Positions 61,048 through 64,000 of a stretch of DNA of 64,000 bases are shown one piece after another. The translations under genes were made by a program, and so were the position numbers. The stretch covers positions 2,356,001-2,420,000 of the forward strand of contig NZ_CP045488.1 in NCBI RefSeq assembly GCF_009392895.1, in the 5' to 3' direction. Source of the DNA: Natronorubrum aibiense. Its GTDB lineage: Archaea; Halobacteriota; Halobacteria; Halobacteriales; Natrialbaceae. Position 1 is the first letter of the stretch, and every line of letters begins with the position of its first letter. Below the pieces are notes generated by a model. It worked only from the letters and a program-made list of their open reading frames with translations, did no database searches and was not told the origin of the DNA.

Positions 61048-61626
61048 CTACTCCGTACGTTCCAGCGTCGGCGGATCGCTGTCCGCTCTCGATTCGAGAA
61101 ATCGCTCTTCGTCGTCAGAAAGGTCGCGCTCGCGGAACTGCTCGAGGCCGGCCTGATACCGCGCTCGAGCGTCCTCGATAGTAGGAGTCGGGTACTCGAG
61201 GAGCAGTTCGGCGATTCCCGTTTGCTCGCCGGTGTAGGCGAAGCCGGTTCGATACAGCGCCTCGTAGGCGAACGGGTTGTTGACGGCGATTCGAAGCCGA
61301 TCGTAGCCGCGCTCTACGGCGCGGTCGCGAACGTGGCTCAGTAGCGCCGGGCCGATGCCCTCGCCACGGCGCTCGCGGTCGACGGTGACGTAGCGCAGCC
61401 AGAGCGTGCCCGCGTCGGTGCGGTCCTCGTTGAACGCGACGGCGGCGACGATCGTGTCGTCGGCTCGAGCCACGGCTTTCCCGGTGTTCGTCATCACGAA
61501 CTTGCCGGCGTAGCTGAATCGTTTGTAATCGAGGCGCAGTTTCGGCCCGTCGGGTGGCCAGCCGAGCAGTTCGTACTCCACGCCGAAGGGTTCGTGGGCC
61601 AGCACGTAATACTGACGGACGGCCAC
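61048..61626 (-). CDS. GNAT-family N-acetyltransferase
   Basis: A 192-residue acetyltransferase. The acetyl-CoA loop RRGEGIGPALLSHV (R/Q-x2-G-x-G/A) follows the beta-4 strand LWLRYVTVDRE, and motif B (NNPFAYEALYRTGFAYTG) comes after. The last 40 residues are acidic and helical. The substrate is not known. It is convergent with the propeller operon (14 bases) and divergent from the broken membrane gene. Confidence 0.88.
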   Translation of the reverse strand: MAVRQYYVLAHEPFGVEYELLGWPPDGPKLRLDYKRFSYAGKFVMTNTGKAVARADDTIVAAVAFNEDRTDAGTLWLRYVTVDRERRGEGIGPALLSHVRDRAVERGYDRLRIAVNNPFAYEALYRTGFAYTGEQTGIAELLLEYPTPTIEDARARYQAGLEQFRERDLSDDEERFLESRADSDPPTLERTE

Positions 61627-61711
61627 GGGAGCCAGAGTCTAATCGCCTGCCAGCGTGGTGGTTGTACCTGCCAGTCCAACTCTTTTGCAAGCGGTGGTGA
61701 GAGGCCGGCGT

Positions 61712-62247
61712 ATGAGCACCGAGACAGACACCAAGTCCGCGTTCGGCATCAGTGCAGCAGTGGCTTGCTCGTCGGCGGCGCAGTCGGCGGCGCCGCATTC
61801 GGCCTCCTGATGTGGCTAATCAACCCCGCGTCCGTCACCGTCGCGATCCCCGCGATCTACGGCCTCGAGCCGGTCGGTGCGGTCGGCTGGGCGATTCATA
61901 TCGCCCACGGGATCATCCTCGGACTCGTGTTCGGATTGCTGGTTACCCGCGGCCCGATCCTCGGAATTCTCCGGACGGACGTCGAAACGGACGCGCTCTC
62001 ATAGACCGGCATCGTCGGCCGACTCGTCGGCGCCGGTTCCGTGTTCGGACTGGCAGTGTGGGCGATCCTTCCGCTACTCGTCTTGCCCGTCTGGATCGAA
62101 ACGACCGGCGGCGGGGCCGGTGATTTCCCGACGGCAGCCGCCGAGAGCCTCGGCGGGCACCTCCTGTTCGGAACCATCCTCGGGCTCGTCTTCGCGACGA
62201 TCGTCGACCTCAGCGACCGACCGACGGAACGACCGCTCGAGGAGTGA
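61712..62247 (+). pseudogene. Disrupted four-helix membrane protein
   Basis: ATG 61712 starts MSTETDTKSAFGI in one frame. The protein then continues in the next frame as LLVGGAVGGAAFGLLMWLINPASV through two helices, so a frameshift lies near 61757-61763. At 62002-62004 a TAG stop interrupts the frame between ETDALS and TGIVGRLVGAG, after which two further helices (VFGLAVWAILPLLVLPVW and HLLFGTILGLVFATIVD) remain. Family members appear to be small haloarchaeal membrane proteins; the function is unknown. Confidence 0.72.
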
Positions 62248-62352
62248 CGTGGCTCGCCGAATCGGTTTTTCGTTATCACGTCTCACCAGGGATCTATCAT
62301 CGATGGCAAATGTAAGGGAACGGTTGACATAGCCCCGGTAGCTATCTCTAAC

Positions 62353-62727
62353 ATGGAGCCGGAAGACCGGTCGTCTGATCGCTCGACGGCGACTCGAGAC
62401 GCTATCGACGATGCGTTTCTGGCACTTCGGGACCGAAAGCGTCGCTTCGCGTGTTACTTCCTGCTCGAACACGAGACGGCGTCGCTTTCGGAGGTGGCCG
62501 ACGTCGTGTCCGGGTGGATCCACACGGCCGACGGGAGACTCGTCGAGTCGCGGTGTCGTGACCGGTGTCATCTGCAGCTCCGACACGTGCACGTTCCGAC
62601 GCTTGTCGAAACCGGCGTGATAGCGTACGACGACGAGGCGGAGACGCTCTCGCTGGCACCGTGTCGGGAACCCGTTCGTGAACTGATCGCGCGGGCCTGC
62701 CGGAACGAAACCGGCTCGTGCACGTAA
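62353..62727 (+). CDS. DUF7344 winged-helix protein
   Basis: A 124-residue DUF7344 protein, a haloarchaeal winged-helix family. The pattern LALRDRKRRFACYFLLEHE, SLSEVADVVSGWI and LRHVHVPTLVETGVIAYDDEAETLSL is characteristic. Seven Cys (rather many) include CRDRCHLQL, which may give metal or redox sensitivity. It is 44 bases upstream of the DICT gene, so the two may be an operon. Confidence 0.85.
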   Translation: MEPEDRSSDRSTATRDAIDDAFLALRDRKRRFACYFLLEHETASLSEVADVVSGWIHTADGRLVESRCRDRCHLQLRHVHVPTLVETGVIAYDDEAETLSLAPCREPVRELIARACRNETGSCT

Positions 62728-62770
62728 CTGCGCGGCGTCTACGCGCCGTGGATACTCGAGGCCCACCCCG

Positions 62771-63490
62771 ATGACACTCACCGACTGCTTTGCCCGGCTC
62801 GAACCGCCGACGCGAACGGTGACGATCTACTCGCCACAGCCACAGCCCGACGTTGCCGACTGGTTTCAGACGGGCATCGACACCGTCGACTACCGGTCGC
62901 TCCCGGACGTGACCGCACCAGAGCGGAGTTTCTTCGTCGTCCACGACGACGGGACGTTCGTTGCGGCCGTCGGCCTCGAGTCCGCCCGTGAGTTCCTCGA
63001 GCCGCCGATCCACGAGCCGTGGGCCGACGCGTTCGACGACGCCACGTACCGCCGTCTGGTCGACGTCTTCGAGTCCACGGTGTGGCACTCCCTCGAGCGG
63101 CGGCAACTGCTCGCCGTCAGTCGCGGGATCGAGAACCGAGCCTGGCAAGCCGGTAGTGGCACGCTCCGAGTCGGCTTCCAGAACGCGGCTGCCCTCGAAC
63201 CGATGGAACCGGTCTACACCCGTCTCGCCGCGGAAACGGCGCTCGACATCCACGTGTACATCGCCGACGAGTGGGACCGTCCGGCGATTCCCGGGGTGAC
63301 GATTCACACCGACGGCGGCGACGGAATCGGGTCGTTCTGGGTGCTCGTCTTCGACGGCGACGGCGATCCACTCCGAACCAGCGGGCTCATTGCCAGAGAG
63401 CGCAACAGCGGTGGGTTCGAGGGAGTGTGGTCCGACGAGCCACAGGTCGTTGCGCGACTCGAGCGAGCGCTGCAGGCGGCTGGCGACTGA
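62771..63490 (+). CDS. DICT sensory domain protein
   Basis: A 239-residue protein with a DICT domain (sensory domain found with diguanylate cyclases and two-component systems): SFFVVHDDGTFVAAVGLES, the long helical segment DDATYRRLVDVFESTVWHSL and the second half ETALDIHVYIADEWDRP with ending HTDGGDGIGSFWVLVFDG. In haloarchaea stand-alone DICT proteins may signal to light or redox regulators. No output domain is present. It follows the DUF7344 protein. Confidence 0.88.
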   Translation: MTLTDCFARLEPPTRTVTIYSPQPQPDVADWFQTGIDTVDYRSLPDVTAPERSFFVVHDDGTFVAAVGLESAREFLEPPIHEPWADAFDDATYRRLVDVFESTVWHSLERRQLLAVSRGIENRAWQAGSGTLRVGFQNAAALEPMEPVYTRLAAETALDIHVYIADEWDRPAIPGVTIHTDGGDGIGSFWVLVFDGDGDPLRTSGLIARERNSGGFEGVWSDEPQVVARLERALQAAGD

Positions 63491-63728
63491 CGACTGATTC
63501 AGTGCCAGATTCGGCGTCTTCGAACCGATTGCTCGTAACGAGTGGTTGTGGTGAAAGACGACAACAGAATCCTATCGCTGTCTCCGACTCAATATCTGAT
63601 TGATTTTCGCTCGGACCATCTTTTCGGTCCCAATCGGCTATTGTGGGGTCTCGATGTATATAATATATGATTTCTGCCACTGACGATGTTGAATCTTTAT
63701 TCGGTCGATTACCGCAATTACGTGTGCC

Positions 63729-64000
63729 ATGGTACCAAACACCAATGGTGGGCGTGAGAGCGTGCAACGAGTCTATCGGCGGCGCTTCATGCAAGCGGCG
63801 GCGACCGGAACGGCACTCGGACTGAGCGGTACTGTTCTCGGGCAAGCGGACGAGATTCAGTTGGGCGGCGAGACGAGTGGCTGGGTCGGCGAGGCACCGT
63901 CGGAGATCGAGAGAGAGACGAACCCGACGCTCACCCTCGAGGCGGGCAGCGACTACACGCTCACGTGGACGAACCTGGATGGCGCGTCGCATAATTTCGC
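63729..64000 (+). CDS. Tat-exported cupredoxin-like protein (partial)
   Basis: The 5' part of a gene cut by the window edge (90 codons seen). The N terminus has a twin-arginine signal (RRRFMQAAATGTALGLSGT) followed by a mature part with GGETSGWVGEAPSEI, NPTLTLEAGSDYTLTWTNLDG and SHNF, the typical His-containing start of a blue-copper (plastocyanin-like) or cupredoxin domain. It may be the N-terminal domain of a larger dehydrogenase. A TATA-like TATATAATATATG lies about 70 bases upstream (63656-63668). Confidence 0.75.
   Translation, partial: MVPNTNGGRESVQRVYRRRFMQAAATGTALGLSGTVLGQADEIQLGGETSGWVGEAPSEIERETNPTLTLEAGSDYTLTWTNLDGASHNF

Noticed and set aside
1-64000. tRNA, rRNA, CRISPR arrays or complete insertion sequences
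   Set aside because: No cloverleaf-like sequence, repeat-spacer series or transposase frame was recognised by eye; a dedicated scan for tRNA would be decisive.

Overview
The window is chromosomal DNA of a haloarchaeon. The evidence is high GC with very frequent CTCGAG, strongly acidic proteins (many DE-rich stretches), Tat-type twin-arginine signals, haloarchaea-restricted families (HalOD1, DUF7344, DUF7512, DUF7521, Bat-type HTH_10, DICT), archaeal mevalonate decarboxylase and FEN1, and TATA boxes 24-35 bases upstream of mostly leaderless starts. The style is that of Natrialbales (Natrialba, Haloterrigena, Natrinema and relatives), but the species cannot be fixed from sequence alone. No rRNA, tRNA, CRISPR array or complete insertion sequence was seen.

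Layout. 0-4.2 kb: DUF2267, methyltransferase, two universal stress protein genes, an SDR oxidoreductase and a flavin-binding PNPOx-like protein. 4.4-9.4 kb: trxB-trxA operon, methyltransferase, DUF302, a Tat-secreted protein, a CPBP intramembrane protease. 9.4-13.6 kb: a MITE-like repeat, a second CPBP protease, an alpha/beta hydrolase, decayed hydrolase ends and membrane/hypothetical genes. 13.7-16.7 kb: two rhodanese/metallo-beta-lactamase (MBL) proteins of the persulfide dioxygenase type and a Cys-rich copper-storage-like protein. 16.7-21 kb: frameshifted hydrolase, Tat-exported DsbA-like thiol protein divergent from two CxxC membrane proteins, damaged DUF2270 gene, a TFS-like zinc-ribbon protein. 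21.6-25.7 kb: thioredoxin, carbamoyltransferase, HTH/DUF7521 pair, SCO protein. 25.7-31.5 kb: two paralogous OxsR/TrmB-like regulators flanking a CBS protein, two TauE/SafE exporters, a tandem Usp. 31.6-39.2 kb: a Bat-type regulator divergent from a heme-copper-oxidase-like membrane protein; cydAB; then an SHOCT-TusA-SQR-DUF1641 operon. 39.5-48.9 kb: thioredoxin, DUF1684, RCK potassium channel, VIT1-like, DUF211, calcium-type P-ATPase, CNNM/CBS, Usp and ZIP. 48.9-55.4 kb: a PiT permease, split YeeE/YedE, a third rhodanese/MBL protein, and divergent TusA, DsrE, HalOD1 and a persulfide/CoA-disulfide reductase-like enzyme. 55.5-64 kb: mvaD, a broken nitrilase, fen1, a PQQ-repeat lipoprotein, GNAT, a broken membrane gene, DUF7344, DICT and a cupredoxin-like protein cut by the window edge.

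The dominant theme is reactive sulfur and thiol handling. Sulfide:quinone reductase and cytochrome bd could oxidise sulfide. TusA and DsrE carriers, three rhodanese/MBL persulfide dioxygenase-like enzymes and a flavin disulfide reductase could pass on and oxidise persulfide. TauE/SafE proteins could export sulfite, YeeE/YedE halves could import thiosulfate or another sulfur compound, and three thioredoxins plus a DsbA handle thiols.

The most striking observation is a recurrent promoter element, TATTGTGC-like, exactly 15 bases upstream of the TATA region. I found it at eleven promoters, most of them for thiol or sulfur genes, including both OxsR-like regulators themselves. This suggests a single thiol-responsive regulon written across the island. 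Several genes are decayed (nitrilase, a small membrane protein, a hydrolase, DUF2270), and three copies of a short inverted-repeat element lie between operons.
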